A stretch of 54,487 bases of DNA, taken from contig NZ_NJNQ01000009.1 of assembly GCF_002742445.1 (NCBI RefSeq), positions 1 through 54,487 on the forward strand, written 5' to 3'. A model generated the notes under the pieces. The model searched no databases, was not told the DNA's origin, and worked only from the letters and a program-made list of their open reading frames with translations. The position numbers were made by a program, and so were the translations under genes. Within the stretch, counting starts at the first letter, position 1. Each line of letters starts with the position of its first letter. Source of the stretch: Bifidobacterium sp. N4G05 (GTDB taxonomy: Bacteria; Actinomycetota; Actinomycetes; Actinomycetales; Bifidobacteriaceae). Positions 53,509-54,487 of the stretch are shown here, piece by piece.

Positions 53509-53769
53509 ATTGCTTCCCTTTCTTCCTCTGCTTGCTTCTTCTCTTTTCCATCTCGACTGATGTGTGGATGGCTGGTTGCGGAGTCGGTTGCAGATGTGGT
53601 GTCGTGGTGCCGACACGCCCGGGTGTTGGCTTGCGGTGGAGTGTTTTGAGGTTTTTCCGACGGTCTTTTGCCGCGCGATGGTGTTCCTTGCCCGCTTTTC
53701 CCGTGTTTTCGACACGCCGGTGGAGTCCAGTGTTTTCAATGGTTTTCATGGTGTTCGTGGATGTCCGAT

Positions 53770-53798
53770 TTGCGTTGCCGGCCGTTGTGCTGTAGGTT
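53770..53798 (+). promoter_or_regulatory. Candidate rRNA promoter
   Basis: TTGCGT (53770-53775), 17-base spacer, TAGGTT (53793-53798). A second possible site is TTGAGA near 53867 with TACTAC downstream, inside the leader-like element. Confidence 0.4.
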
Positions 53799-54065
53799 TA
53801 TCTCTTGCTGCCGCTCAGCGAGTGGTTCCCCGGCTGGGGTTCCCTGAGGTGGGTGAGTGGTGGTGGTTTGAGAACTCAAAAGCGTATTTGTACTACTTCT
53901 TTATAGTCAATGATTGCCAGTCCGTCTTACGGCCCGCGTGTTTGGCGTGGGTGCCGGGAGGCCGGTCAAACGGGACGGGGTTTTTGCGGACAGTCCGTTT
54001 TCCTTATAAACGGATGTCGGTTTCTTTGTTTTTGAGAGTCACATGTTGGTTCTCTTCATGAAAGG

Positions 54066-54487
<422 letters not shown>

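Larger units (their letters stand above)
53387..54065 (+). other. rRNA operon upstream region and leader
   Basis: No gene supported; the ORFs here are chance frames. It contains the terminator of the preceding gene (53442-53508), a GC-rich stretch with a possible rRNA promoter (53770-53798) and the leader sequence TTTGAGAACTC near 53868, which resembles a conserved actinobacterial rRNA leader element. Repeated TTTTCGACACGCC / GACACGCCCGG pieces occur near 53610 and 53707. Confidence 0.6.

Noticed and set aside
53472..54061. Genes in the rRNA upstream region
   Set aside because: Overlapping frames in several phases, no ribosome sites, Trp/Cys/Phe-rich nonsense composition; better explained as non-coding leader DNA.

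Overview
The window is chromosomal DNA of a Bifidobacterium. The last 422 bases are the 5' part of a 16S rRNA gene with bifidobacterial sequence. From memory of published 16S genes, its V1-V2 region fits the B. catenulatum / pseudocatenulatum / kashiwanohense group best. High-GC codon use, many LacI-regulated glycoside hydrolase clusters and sugar ABC transporters without their own ATPase agree with this.

Layout. 1-6.1 kb: a sugar permease (minus), a long inverted repeat, then a lower-GC block with a solute-binding lipoprotein and a LacI regulator, then a GH13 alpha-glucosidase. 6.5-16.9 kb: an N-acetylhexosamine catabolic cluster (binding protein, two permeases, ROK kinase, GH20 hexosaminidase, nagB, a five-unit 53-bp hairpin array, nagA) with a convergent LacI gene. 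17-23.4 kb: a membrane GGDEF/EAL protein with degenerate motifs and a membrane-anchored GH18 protein with a chitin-binding-type module, divergent from a processive GT2 synthase; together they look like a surface-polysaccharide locus. 23.5-27.5 kb: a GH172 (DUF2961) enzyme, two esterases and a DUF4143-type ATPase relic.

27.9-34.5 kb: a heterodimeric ABC exporter whose first gene is split by a 2777-bp element carrying tet(W). The element has 24-bp imperfect terminal inverted repeats, a 2-bp GA duplication and no transposase; removing it restores the exporter frame exactly. 34.7-42.6 kb: GH36 alpha-galactosidase, LacI regulator, GH27 and GH51 enzymes for plant galactosides and arabinosides. 42.7-53.4 kb: housekeeping and envelope genes: TatD nuclease, Kup potassium transporter, class II glutamine amidotransferase, HD-domain protein, an FtsX/MacB-type permease with a strongly degenerate ABC ATPase, and a large DUF6541-like membrane protein. 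53.4-54.5 kb: rRNA leader and 16S start.

The GH20, ROK, NagA and NagB set can take imported beta-GlcNAc oligosaccharides to fructose-6-phosphate, and the binding protein and permeases bring the sugars in. The nearby GT2/GH18/GGDEF-EAL set may build or trim a beta-glycan (inference). All functions are read from sequence motifs and recalled family knowledge; no database search was run.
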